Below, piece after piece: positions 1 through 6,006 of a DNA stretch of 30,932 nt. Origin of the DNA: a virus. The notes below the pieces were generated by a model. The model was not told the DNA's origin. It searched no databases and worked only from the letters and a program-made list of their open reading frames with translations. The position numbers and the translations under genes are program-made. Within the stretch, counting starts at the first letter, position 1. Each line of letters begins with the position of its first letter. The stretch lies in the IMG/VR virus record IMGVR_UViG_3300046313_000283, positions 1-30,932 of that record; one strand, given 5' to 3'.

Positions 1-98
1 TTGGCATTATACGCGCGCTGGATTTCACGAATATACTCATCAGTGTGGTGGATTTTCAGGCTAGCAAGCCGCGCTGATAGTGTGGGGTCTGCGGTCAT
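1..98 (-). CDS. Hypothetical protein, partial (N-terminal 32 residues)
   Basis: This is the first part of a minus-strand gene that runs off the left edge of the window. It starts at ATG (98-96), which overlaps the TGA of the gene before it in an ATGA arrangement, as elsewhere in this operon. The visible residues begin MTADPTLSARLASLKIHH and are hydrophilic, with no recognisable domain. The frame is open to the edge. The tight coupling makes a real gene likely, but nothing can be said about its function. Confidence 0.65.
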   Translation of the reverse strand, partial: MTADPTLSARLASLKIHHTDEYIREIQRAYNA

Positions 99-262
99 TT
101 GCGTTTCGCCTTCTGTTTGCGCGCGGCTTTGATCTTGCTACGGTTTTTGGTCGCCTTACGTAGCGGTCTGGTAACATTGTTTGCAGCCAACCAACGCATT
201 GATCGGCCCGGTTCGGCGGCAAACATGGCTATAGCAACGGCCTTCCACTCGCGATCTATCAT
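95..262 (-). CDS. Small basic hypothetical protein (55 aa)
   Basis: Its function is not recognised. The protein is 55 residues long and begins MIDREWKAVAIAMFAAEPG. Its C-terminal half is very rich in Lys and Arg (ending KIKAARKQKAKRK), which would suit nucleic-acid binding; this is inference from charge only. I chose ATG 262 because it overlaps the upstream TGA (261-259) as ATGA. The same frame is open upstream to an ATG at 346, but that would lie deep inside the preceding gene. It is the tenth gene of the leftward operon, with unknown neighbours on both sides. Confidence 0.7.
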   Translation of the reverse strand: MIDREWKAVAIAMFAAEPGRSMRWLAANNVTRPLRKATKNRSKIKAARKQKAKRK

Positions 263-657
263 TCTGTGGCCTTTCCGAACGGGGCTAGGGCGTTGCGGGC
301 GTGATTGGTAGCTTCCCAAAAAATACCTTCGTTGTTTTCGCGCCACTCGGCATGATTAACCATCAGTCGCAAAGCATCCACCAACGCCCGCACCTCTGGC
401 AGCGCCATAGCCGCCGAGAGTTGATCGGTGGGCGCGATGACTTCAAATGCCGGGGCCATGAATTCTTGATACTCGTCTTCAAGCAATTCTTTCGCCATTG
501 CGAGTGTTGGCCGCAGAACACCGATACCGCGAAGGTCGATCTTAAAGCGCCCATCTTCGCGGAAATATATGCTGGTAGTGTAACCAGCGAAACCACGCCC
601 AAGAAGACTGAATTTGCCATTTTCTTCCCACACCAGCGGCTTGATGCGCACGGTCAT
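259..657 (-). CDS. Hypothetical phage protein (132 aa)
   Basis: It belongs by look to the loose group of phage early proteins that open with a phrase like 'IKPLVWEE', followed by short beta-rich sequence; no biochemical role is known to me. The N-terminal half (about 1-45) alternates aromatic and charged residues and suggests a small beta sheet. Residues 50-132 look helical, with several Ala/Leu/Glu stretches. It starts at ATG 657, overlapping the upstream stop by four bases, and its own stop overlaps the next gene. It is co-transcribed with the other small leftward genes. Confidence 0.85.
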   Translation of the reverse strand: MTVRIKPLVWEENGKFSLLGRGFAGYTTSIYFREDGRFKIDLRGIGVLRPTLAMAKELLEDEYQEFMAPAFEVIAPTDQLSAAMALPEVRALVDALRLMVNHAEWRENNEGIFWEATNHARNALAPFGKATE

Positions 658-1079
658 GACGCACCGCCGATCTTGGCGTGCAGGAGTTCAAGATCATCGG
701 CAGGCAAGTGATAGATATTGTCTGGGTCAGCTTGCAGGAATTCGATCAATTCTGCAACGTGCTTTTGCGCGCTAAACTTCGCCCGCGCCTCTTTCACCGC
801 CGCGTCGATCATGGCTTGCAGCGCCGCTTGTGCATCGGGTGGGGTTAGGGCGCGGATGGATTGAGCCAAATCATTCATATGCGGCGATGTCGCTACAGTG
901 TCCGCTATATGCTTAACCAGTGCTGCAATGATTGCGTCGGATAGGTCGGTGCGGGTGTATTTGATAGGATATGGCATCGTGCTAATGTACGACAACACAG
1001 TTATTGCCTCCGTGGAAATCTGACCCTGTGCAGCAACAGCGGGGTTCCAATTGATCCAAATCTTATCCGGCGCGGTCAT
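654..1079 (-). CDS. Hypothetical phage protein with YTRTDL segment (141 aa)
   Basis: The opening (MTAPDKIWINWNP) and the YTRTDL segment near residue 43 resemble many uncharacterised phage early proteins that share a 'KIW...Y.RADL' layout. The role of that group is unknown. The rest is mostly helical, Ala-rich sequence (about 48-115). Near the C terminus there is a short DxxNIYHLP stretch that recurs as DIYHLP in the protein encoded at 1639-2103, so the two may share an ancestor or a binding partner. The start ATG 1079 overlaps the upstream stop (ATGA). Confidence 0.85.
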   Translation of the reverse strand: MTAPDKIWINWNPAVAAQGQISTEAITVLSYISTMPYPIKYTRTDLSDAIIAALVKHIADTVATSPHMNDLAQSIRALTPPDAQAALQAMIDAAVKEARAKFSAQKHVAELIEFLQADPDNIYHLPADDLELLHAKIGGAS

Positions 1080-1642
1080 AGCGGTTTCCCTTCGGTGGCC
1101 GCGCTGTCCGTTTTCACCCCAATCTTTGCAAGTTCTGCAATTACAGCATCTGCAATTTCAGTCCCACGCCGTTCGACAAGATCATAATAAACGATATGAT
1201 CCAGCAGAATATTAGCAGCTTCTCTAGCATTGGTTTTCATAGGAATTTTGCCGTTTAAAATGTCATCGATCTGGCCAGACAGTTCTCCATTCCCACCGCT
1301 ATCTTCGTCAAGCAACGATGGGCATTCACCGACGACCATTGCGTGAAGTTCTGCCAATGCTTCAGTCAGCGCATTAATATTGTTGGCGTCCACGCTATGC
1401 GTCATTGCCGCATCTGCATCCATGCTGGCCGCCATTGCCGTAAATGCGTCTTGTTTTTCAGCCCTGTCGGCAAGCTCCGTCTCAAGAGCCAAGGCATATT
1501 CACGGCTTTCCGTCAGTTCAGTTGATGCCGCCTGAAGCGCATTGGTTAGATCGGTAATGACAGATCGGCACCGGGCAGGATACAAGTCGGTGTCTGCGAT
1601 ACGTCTAGCAGTATCAAGGAGTGTGGTGAGGTGTGCGGTCAT
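1076..1642 (-). CDS. Hypothetical helical protein (188 aa)
   Basis: No family is recognised. Residues 1-75 look like a long amphipathic helix or coiled coil with repeated Leu, Ala and Glu. An acidic, Gly/Ser-containing linker follows (about 108-125, around LLDEDSGGNGEL), and then a second helical part. There are no Cys clusters, signal peptide or membrane segment. It starts at ATG 1642, overlapping the upstream stop by four bases, and is translationally coupled on both sides. A structural or protein-binding role would fit, but this is a guess. Confidence 0.85.
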   Translation of the reverse strand: MTAHLTTLLDTARRIADTDLYPARCRSVITDLTNALQAASTELTESREYALALETELADRAEKQDAFTAMAASMDADAAMTHSVDANNINALTEALAELHAMVVGECPSLLDEDSGGNGELSGQIDDILNGKIPMKTNAREAANILLDHIVYYDLVERRGTEIADAVIAELAKIGVKTDSAATEGKPL

Positions 1643-2103
1643 AGCGTTTCTCCTTTTGCGAGGGCGGCGTCAATATCACCAACCCAATCTTCATCTGAGC
1701 CTTCGAATTCGCAGCCTCGACCGCAAAGCATCGACAGGATGCTACTGCGGGCACTAGTCAGCGCCACTTCCAACGCCTCCACCCGCGCCAATGCGGCGTC
1801 ACGTTGGTCTTCTAAATCCCGAGCCAAGATCGACTTGCCGTCTTTGCCTATGTATCGGTATGTCTGCGCTTGTTGCAGCGCGTCACGTTCGGCCCGTTGC
1901 GGGGTGAGTTCTGCGGATAGGGCGAGCCACCCATTAAAACGATTGACCATTTCGAAGAAAATATCGGGGTGCATCACTTCATATTTTTCATTGCGCGCGG
2001 GGAGCGCCACAAGGTTTCCAAATGTGCCACTTGGCAGATGATAAATATCACCGTCTTCGTCAATATCCAGCGCCGCCGCGCTCATGTCCAGTTGTTCGGT
2101 CAC
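1639..2103 (-). CDS. Hypothetical protein, GTG start (154 aa)
   Basis: Function is unknown. The start is GTG 2103, which overlaps the upstream TGA as GTGA; an in-frame ATG lies six codons further in. The N terminus is acidic and carries DIYHLP near residue 20, a motif shared with the protein encoded at 654-1079. The middle (about 65-120) is a predicted coiled coil with heptad-like Leu/Ala/Arg spacing (QRDAALARVEALEVAL). The C-terminal part contains a CGRGC pair of cysteines and acidic residues. It is one member of the coupled leftward operon. Confidence 0.85.
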   Translation of the reverse strand: MTEQLDMSAAALDIDEDGDIYHLPSGTFGNLVALPARNEKYEVMHPDIFFEMVNRFNGWLALSAELTPQRAERDALQQAQTYRYIGKDGKSILARDLEDQRDAALARVEALEVALTSARSSILSMLCGRGCEFEGSDEDWVGDIDAALAKGETL

Positions 2104-2405
2104 TTCATCACCTCAATAACTTCGATCATCCCCAACTGTTGGCGATTAGACACCACGCCGCTCACAAGCCCAATCCAAAAACGGCGAGGCTCACGATTTT
2201 CCCGCGTAACCCTGAATGCGATGATGGAATTGATCCCATCATTCACCGTCCAGCAATGGTGTTGGAACTCTTTAGCTTTCCATGTTACAACAGTCGCGCC
2301 CTGCTTCGACCCGCGAACCGCCTGAATTTCGCTTTCAGGATGGACCGGGCAATCTCCGCCCGCCCATCCGTGCCAATTGCCGTCGTTATAGTTTGGTTTA
2401 TCCAT
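2100..2405 (-). CDS. Hypothetical protein (101 aa)
   Basis: Not recognised with certainty. It begins MDKPNYNDGNWHGWAGGDCPVHPES, a pattern seen in several phage early proteins where a short GxxHGWxGGxCPVHP head precedes a beta-rich body. The CPVH and HHCW segments could bind a metal, but the spacing matches no known finger. ATG 2405 was chosen because it shares one base with the upstream stop (TGATG). A longer frame reaching 2483 would overlap the previous gene by about 80 bases and is less likely. Confidence 0.75.
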   Translation of the reverse strand: MDKPNYNDGNWHGWAGGDCPVHPESEIQAVRGSKQGATVVTWKAKEFQHHCWTVNDGINSIIAFRVTRENREPRRFWIGLVSGVVSNRQQLGMIEVIEVMK

Positions 2406-2737
2406 CACACCGAAACCCCCATATAAGCCGCGCCGCAAATGCCGAACGCAATCGCCGCGCCAAGGGCCAGCACCCCAAGCCAAATCTGCTTTGTGGAATA
2501 ATTGAACAAAACATCATCCCATGGCGCGCGGGGGTTAACCGACGGTCCGAAGTCTTCCGGCATGGCGTCAAGCAACATCGGGGCTTCGGGCACAAATTCC
2601 GAGCCGTTATCCCGCGCCCACTCAATCATTGCGGCTTCGGGGGCTTCGGTGCGGGCGGTGGAAAAGTTCGCGGCGGTGATCGGCTTGCCAGCCAAGCGGC
2701 GGTGGCGCGATACCATTGGCAGGACGTTAGATTGCAT
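2405..2737 (-). CDS. Putative tail-anchored membrane protein (110 aa)
   Basis: Function is unknown. The first 80 residues are soluble and polar. Residues about 85-108 (starting IWLGVLALGAAIAFGICGAA) form a clear hydrophobic span at the very C terminus, so the protein is probably anchored in the inner membrane with its bulk in the cytoplasm. No lysis-type features such as two or three spans or a dual start are seen, so I do not call it a holin. The start ATG 2737 lies inside the end of the preceding gene (11-base overlap), and its stop is coupled to the next gene. Confidence 0.8.
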   Translation of the reverse strand: MQSNVLPMVSRHRRLAGKPITAANFSTARTEAPEAAMIEWARDNGSEFVPEAPMLLDAMPEDFGPSVNPRAPWDDVLFNYSTKQIWLGVLALGAAIAFGICGAAYMGVSV

Positions 2738-2924
2738 CGGTGGCCTCTTGGCTTGGGAAAACGGTTACAGTGGCGCGATACCAACCGTCGGGGCGGGAAC
2801 ACTGGACGCGATAACCACGGCCAGCAGCAACAGCCGCTTGCGTGATCAGATTGACCTCGCGTGCCCGATCCTCTGCGGTCTGTTCGTCGAATGTGTAGAC
2901 CTGATCTTTCATCTCAATCTCCAT
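2727..2924 (-). CDS. Small hypothetical protein (65 aa)
   Basis: No family is recognised. The protein begins MEIEMKDQVYTF and has a helix-like first half (about 14-35) followed by an alternating beta-like stretch (YRVQCSRPDGWYRATVTVF). It overlaps the upstream gene by 11 bases and the downstream gene by 11 bases, both in different frames. It lies inside the coupled leftward operon, which is the main reason to believe it. Confidence 0.72.
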   Translation of the reverse strand: MEIEMKDQVYTFDEQTAEDRAREVNLITQAAVAAGRGYRVQCSRPDGWYRATVTVFPSQEATDAI

Positions 2925-3150
2925 TCAATGTCATTGCGTCGATAAAAGGCAACGCGGGGTTTCCAGCGCTATTATACGTATCGCTGCTATATGGGTGCAG
3001 GCGGGCTTGCGCGGCGACGTAGGCGGCATGTTCCGCGACTTCCCGCTTGTGCCGTGCCGCCTGATAGTCAGCGTGATCTTGGATGTAGGCAGGAACGCCT
3101 TCGCACTCATTGTCCCTATCATCCGGGATGTCGTCTTCGCAGTGGCGCAT
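2914..3150 (-). CDS. Small acidic hypothetical protein (78 aa)
   Basis: Unknown function. It starts at ATG 3150, one base after the stop of the pentapeptide-repeat gene. The N terminus is strongly acidic (MRHCEDDIPDDRDNECEG), followed by an Ala-rich helical segment and a short tail. A second frame across the same bases is also open, but its start lies inside the upstream gene. This frame is favoured by the tight junction with the upstream stop. Confidence 0.68.
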   Translation of the reverse strand: MRHCEDDIPDDRDNECEGVPAYIQDHADYQAARHKREVAEHAAYVAAQARLHPYSSDTYNSAGNPALPFIDAMTLNGD

Positions 3151-3151
3151 A

Positions 3152-3649
3152 TCACAGCCCCGCCATGCGTTTCATGTCGGAAAGCGCCGTGTCATTATCA
3201 CAGTAAAAATTTGGCAGGCGTTCAGTTTTCCAACGCTCAGGATCAGACGCCAAATAGATAGCCATAGCAGCTCCTGGCGTTCCGATTTTACCCTCAAGGT
3301 CAAGGCCTTCTTGACCAGATACAGCCAACACCCACCCGGCGCGGCATTGCGCCGTCCCGCAAGTATGCCCGCTGCCCTCTGCAAATGTTGACATATCAAA
3401 CAATTCAGGATTAGCGGTTGCTGCCGCATAAACCTTTTCGTGGATATTTTCAACGATAGGGGCCCCGCCCAGATCGGCCCCGCGCAGATCGGCCACGCCC
3501 AGATCGGCCCCGTGCAGATCGGCCTTATTTTTAAGTCCCCATACGACTGCTAGGCCGATTTTCACATATTTACTCACGCCATCCGTACAGTCGATTTCTG
3601 CGGTGAACTGAATTTTTCCGGTGAAGCGGTTAAGAATGTCAAATTTCAT
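3152..3649 (-). CDS. Pentapeptide-repeat protein with CRAGW-type C-terminal domain (165 aa)
   Basis: This is the first gene of the leftward operon. Residues 1-40 form a small beta-rich head (MKFDILNRFTGKIQF...). Residues 42-63 hold about four and a half A-D-L-x-x pentapeptide repeats, a motif family that folds as a right-handed beta-helix. Residues 66-163 form a separate domain with ENIH, LFDM, HTCGTAQCRAGWV, A.AIYLAS and ND.AL.DMKR.A. The same domain, with the same order of conserved residues, ends the Cys-triplet-repeat protein at 10714-11547, so the two are paralogous in that half. I chose the second of two adjacent ATGs because AAGGAGG sits five to six bases before it; a longer frame to 3721 has no such site. 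What the domain does is unknown. Confidence 0.9.
   Translation of the reverse strand: MKFDILNRFTGKIQFTAEIDCTDGVSKYVKIGLAVVWGLKNKADLHGADLGVADLRGADLGGAPIVENIHEKVYAAATANPELFDMSTFAEGSGHTCGTAQCRAGWVLAVSGQEGLDLEGKIGTPGAAMAIYLASDPERWKTERLPNFYCDNDTALSDMKRMAGL
3461..3526 (-). repeat. 15-bp tandem repeats coding for pentapeptides
   Basis: Four near-identical 15-bp units (core GATCGGCC on the plus strand) encode KADLH, GADLG, VADLR and GADLG. The short, well-conserved array suggests recent unit gain or loss by slippage. Confidence 0.8.
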
Positions 3650-3769
3650 CATGCCCTCCTTGGCTTGCCCTGACATTGCCACGCCGCGCGACGGGGTGCA
3701 AGACATATTTTGCGCAACCACAATTCTTTTTTTGTTGCAATGCCGTTGGCGGCGCTATATGGTGGTCAC
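3650..3769. promoter_or_regulatory. Divergent control region between leftward and rightward operons
   Basis: This 120-bp gap separates the two divergent operons. Rightward, TATATG at 3756-3761 could be a -10 box, with TTGTTG at 3732-3737 as a weak -35 (18-bp spacer). The start point would then fall almost on the ATG at 3770, so the message would be leaderless or nearly so. A perfect 8-bp palindrome TTGCGCAA lies at 3710-3717 and a T7 run at 3727-3733. The palindrome matches the ends of the larger palindrome at 10597-10612 and could be an operator for the HTH protein encoded next to it. No convincing leftward promoter could be picked by eye. The leftward mRNA carries AAGGAGG just before its first gene. 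Confidence 0.5.
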
Positions 3770-3982
3770 ATGAAAAAAGAAAACCACCCACTTATCGCCT
3801 ACCTGAAAGCCGAAAAGCTGTCAGTGGTATGGCTGGCAAAGCAGCTTGGGATTTACCGGGTTACGCTTTCTAATAGCATCGCTAACGGCGTGTCACTTGA
3901 GCGCCGTCAAGCAATCGAAACCGCCACGCGAGGGGGCTTTCCGGTCTCTGCGTGGCCTGATCATGGCGAGGATAAGGCATGA
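3770..3982 (+). CDS. Cro/CI-like helix-turn-helix regulator (70 aa)
   Basis: This small DNA-binding protein sits directly at the divergent promoter, which is the classic place for a phage repressor or Cro. Residues about 17-41 (SVVWLAKQLGIYRVTLSNSI) read as a helix-turn-helix: an Ala-Lys first helix, a Gly turn, then a recognition helix. The tail is short, with no dimerisation or cleavage (LexA-like) domain, so it is closer to Cro or YdaS than to CI. The start at ATG 3770 has no Shine-Dalgarno sequence, in keeping with a leaderless mRNA from the -10 box nine bases upstream. Frames reaching back to 3710 would pass through the promoter. Whether it controls lysogeny or only the early genes cannot be told; no integrase is seen nearby. 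Confidence 0.85.
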   Translation: MKKENHPLIAYLKAEKLSVVWLAKQLGIYRVTLSNSIANGVSLERRQAIETATRGGFPVSAWPDHGEDKA

Positions 3983-4137
3983 ACGCCGCTGCTATCACGT
4001 TCGTCGTGCTTTGCGTCTTGAATTCCGGCGTGAAAATTTTACGCCACGGTCAGGCTATCGTCCAAAGCGGCCCCATTGCTGTTCTTGATTTGGGGCTGGC
4101 AATGTTTTTGCTTTATCAAGCGGGGTTATTCAAATGA
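3979..4137 (+). CDS. Small membrane protein (52 aa)
   Basis: This short gene has four-base overlaps at both ends (ATGA with the regulator before it and with the gene after it). The product begins MNAAAITFVVLCVLNSG. It has one hydrophobic stretch at about 3-20 and a second at about 32-50, separated by a short basic loop (KILRHGQ). It is probably a two-span inner-membrane protein. Its function is unknown; membrane proteins next to phage early regulators are often exclusion or host-takeover proteins, but nothing here proves that. Confidence 0.75.
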   Translation: MNAAAITFVVLCVLNSGVKILRHGQAIVQSGPIAVLDLGLAMFLLYQAGLFK

Positions 4138-4322
4138 CGGATGCACATACGCCGGGGCTGATAGCGGCGCTGGAAAACCTGATGGATCAAGTGTCCCTGC
4201 CAGACGAGGCTTGCAGATGCCACATTTCCCCGCCGTGCAATGACTGCGTTGAGTGGTCGGCAACGCGTGATGCGATGGATCAGGCCCGCGCGGCAATCGC
4301 CAAAGCCAAAGGGGTGGCGTGA
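4134..4322 (+). CDS. Small Cys-rich hypothetical protein (62 aa)
   Basis: Residues about 27-38 contain CRCHISPPCNDC, four cysteines and one histidine within a short span, which suggests a metal-bound knuckle. Helical, Ala-rich sequence flanks it on both sides (LIAALENLMDQV and ARAAIAKAKG). The start ATG overlaps the stop of the membrane-protein gene, and the stop shares a base with the next start. No named family is recognised. Confidence 0.8.
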   Translation: MTDAHTPGLIAALENLMDQVSLPDEACRCHISPPCNDCVEWSATRDAMDQARAAIAKAKGVA

Positions 4323-4543
4323 TGTGGTTGCCGATTGATAAAGATACGCCTGTCGGGATCAACCTAAATCTTGGCCGTCACCGCTATAAGTTTCGCAGCG
4401 GGGAACCTGAATACGTTCTCGGATGGGAAACTGAAGTTGGCATTGCTTGGGATGCAACTTGGTTTGGCCTTTCGCGCCGACGCGCCGCAAACTGGCGTGA
4501 ATATACACACTGGCAACCACTTCCACCGCCACCCACAACCTAA
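4322..4543 (+). CDS. DUF551-like protein (73 aa)
   Basis: The layout MWLPIDKDTP ... YTHWQPLPPPP is that of DUF551 proteins, common in phages and prophages, where an N-terminal 'W.P..E..P' and a C-terminal 'THWMPLP.PP' bracket a small beta-rich body. Their biochemical role is unknown. I chose ATG 4322, which overlaps the upstream TGA as TGATG; a GTG one codon earlier is also possible. It is the last gene before a hairpin that may end or slow this transcript. Confidence 0.8.
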   Translation: MWLPIDKDTPVGINLNLGRHRYKFRSGEPEYVLGWETEVGIAWDATWFGLSRRRAANWREYTHWQPLPPPPTT

Positions 4544-4583
4544 CCGCCTGCCGCGCCTATCCTCCCTTGGCGCGGCCAACTAC

Positions 4584-4608
4584 CGCCCGGCTGATATGGC
4601 TGGGCGGG
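4584..4608 (+). terminator. Hairpin, possible weak terminator
   Basis: CCGCCCGGC and GCTGGGCGG pair over nine positions (one G-U) around a seven-base loop. It lies in the 90-bp gap after the DUF551-like gene. No run of T follows, so it may only attenuate transcription or protect the RNA. Confidence 0.3.
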
Positions 4609-4635
4609 CTTTCCCATCAACCAAAGGATATGAAT

Positions 4636-4983
4636 ATGTATAGCGAAGTCGAAATTATCGCCATGATGTGCCACGCGGCAAATAAAGAATGGTGCGAAAT
4701 TCATGGGGACACATCGCAGCCAAATTGGTTTGACGCGCCAGACTGGCAGCGGGAAAGCGCAATCAATGGGGTGATGTTCCATATTGCCAACCCATCGGCG
4801 GGCGATAGCGCATCACACGATAACTGGATGGTTGAAAAAATTGCAGCCGGGTGGGTTTATGGCGACGTTAAGAACCCTGACGAAAAGACACACCCTTGCA
4901 TTGTGCCGTTCACCGCATTGCCACCGCAGCAACAGAAAAAAGATGCAATCTTCCGTGCAATTGTCCACGCGATCCACGGCTAA
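4636..4983 (+). CDS. RyR-domain protein (115 aa)
   Basis: The middle and C-terminal part matches the RyR repeat known from ryanodine receptors and from many bacterial and phage proteins: HDNWMVEKIAAGWVYGDVKN followed by EKTHPCIVPFTALPP (about residues 61-96). In phages the domain is usually found alone, as here, and its role is unsettled; it has been proposed to bind nucleotides or peptides. The start ATG 4636 has AAGGA seven bases upstream; the ATG two codons earlier sits too close to that site. The gene stands slightly apart from its neighbours, behind the hairpin at 4584-4608. Confidence 0.88.
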   Translation: MYSEVEIIAMMCHAANKEWCEIHGDTSQPNWFDAPDWQRESAINGVMFHIANPSAGDSASHDNWMVEKIAAGWVYGDVKNPDEKTHPCIVPFTALPPQQQKKDAIFRAIVHAIHG

Positions 4984-5140
4984 ACCCATCCCGGCACCCG
5001 CCGCGATCACCTAGCCCCGTGCAGGTGTCACACAGGCCGTAGGTTTTGACTATGGCCGCTCCCCATGCCCCCGCTGCGCTAAACCGAAATGCGCTAACAT
5101 TTTGTCACAGTGGCGGGGGCGAATATCACAAGGATAAATC
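4984..5140. other. Short non-coding gap
   Basis: There is no complete gene with a proper start here. A weak promoter-like pair, TTGTCA (5102-5107) and TATCAC with a 16-bp spacer, precedes the DUF3310 gene. A frame from 5015 to 5137 encodes a Cys-rich segment (CPRCAKPKC) but has no usable start codon ahead of it. Confidence 0.4.
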
Positions 5141-5353
5141 ATGGCCGATCTCGTCAATCACCCGCCGCATTATGTCAGCCATCCGAGTGGCATTGAGTGC
5201 ATTCAAATCACCGAACATATGGGCTTCAATCTCGGCAATGCGGTGAAATACATTTGGCGCGCTGATCTTAAGGCCGATGCAATTCAGGACTTGGAAAAGG
5301 CGCGATGGTATCTTGATCGGGAAATTATGCGAAGAAAGTTGCTTGACAAGTAA
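5141..5353 (+). CDS. DUF3310 family protein (70 aa)
   Basis: The sequence shows the full signature of DUF3310: VNHPPHYVSHPSGIECIQITE, then FNLGNAVKYIWRADLK, then DLEKARWYLDREI. The family is spread across phages of many hosts and is sometimes annotated as a nucleotide kinase, but I see no P-loop and the activity is not established here. It is about 70 residues, the usual size of the minimal form. AAGGAT lies a few bases ahead of the ATG. It sits among early replication genes, which fits a role in nucleotide or DNA metabolism. Confidence 0.92.
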   Translation: MADLVNHPPHYVSHPSGIECIQITEHMGFNLGNAVKYIWRADLKADAIQDLEKARWYLDREIMRRKLLDK

Positions 5354-5377
5354 TGCCGAATGTCATCTAGCAGGCCC

Positions 5378-5566
5378 ATGGATAACATCATCACCGAAAT
5401 CAAAGATTACTGCGCGGCGCGGAAAATAACCGCGACATACCTTGGATTGCTTGTCATGAAAAACGGCTACATTTTCCCGCGCTTAGAGCGCCGCTTGGCC
5501 TCGATAGAGCGCGATAAAAAGCGCATCCGGGATTACATCGCCGCCAACCCCCCGAAGGTGACGTAA
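5378..5566 (+). CDS. Small HTH-like DNA-binding protein (62 aa)
   Basis: The protein begins MDNIITEIKDYCAARKIT. Helical segments around 'TATYLGLLVMKNGYIFPRL' fit a small helix-turn-helix protein type common in alphaproteobacterial phages, in which the second helix is followed by a basic recognition helix and a final 'R..I..YIAANPP' tail. The start is uncertain: ATG 5378 has only AGCAGG upstream, while ATG 5360 adds six residues. Its stop TAA overlaps the ATG of the resolvase gene, so the two are translated together. It may be a regulator or a DNA-binding partner of replication. Confidence 0.75.
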   Translation: MDNIITEIKDYCAARKITATYLGLLVMKNGYIFPRLERRLASIERDKKRIRDYIAANPPKVT

Positions 5567-6006
5567 TGGCCTTTTATCTTGGGGTAGACCCCGGAAAGCA
5601 AGGCGCGCTTTGCGTTCTGGACGGTGACGAAATGACAATCCAATGTCACGATATGCCAGATACAACGGCGGGGCTGCACGACCTTATCAGCAGCTTGCCG
5701 TTGATCAAAGTGGCGCTACTGGAAAGGCCGTTTTTCCCGCGCATGATCGGCATTAACAACGCAGTGAAAATTGCAGAGGCTTACGGGACATTGAAGGGCG
5801 CACTTGCTTGGCGATCAATTCCTTGCCGCGAAATTGCACCTGCTGACTGGAAAAAACGCCTAGGGCTTTCATCCAGCAAGGCCGCATCACGCGAAAAGGC
5901 TACAATGTTTTTCCCAGATAGCGCATCCGTTTGGGCACGCGTCAAAGATGATGGTCGCGCCGAAAGCGCCCTTATCGCTTGGATCGCAAGGGAGTTGCGC
6001 AAGTGA
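5566..6006 (+). CDS. RuvC-like Holliday junction resolvase (146 aa)
   Basis: This is an RNase-H-fold nuclease that would cut four-way DNA junctions left by recombination or replication, so that the DNA can be packaged. The family marks are a first acidic residue in GVDPGKQGAL (D8), a second in LLERP (E53), a helical middle, and a C-terminal acidic cluster in VKDDGRAESALIAW (D128/D129 and E133). At 146 residues it is close to the usual length of phage RuvC proteins. ATG overlaps the upstream stop (TAATG) and the stop overlaps the next GTG start. Confidence 0.88.
   Translation: MAFYLGVDPGKQGALCVLDGDEMTIQCHDMPDTTAGLHDLISSLPLIKVALLERPFFPRMIGINNAVKIAEAYGTLKGALAWRSIPCREIAPADWKKRLGLSSSKAASREKATMFFPDSASVWARVKDDGRAESALIAWIARELRK

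Noticed and set aside
2405-2737. C-terminal hydrophobic span considered as a holin
   Set aside because: Only one span at the extreme C terminus, early-operon position and no endolysin next to it.
5046-5246. 66-residue frame beginning with TTG that overlaps the DUF3310 gene
   Set aside because: About half overlaps a well-supported gene, and the start codon is poor.
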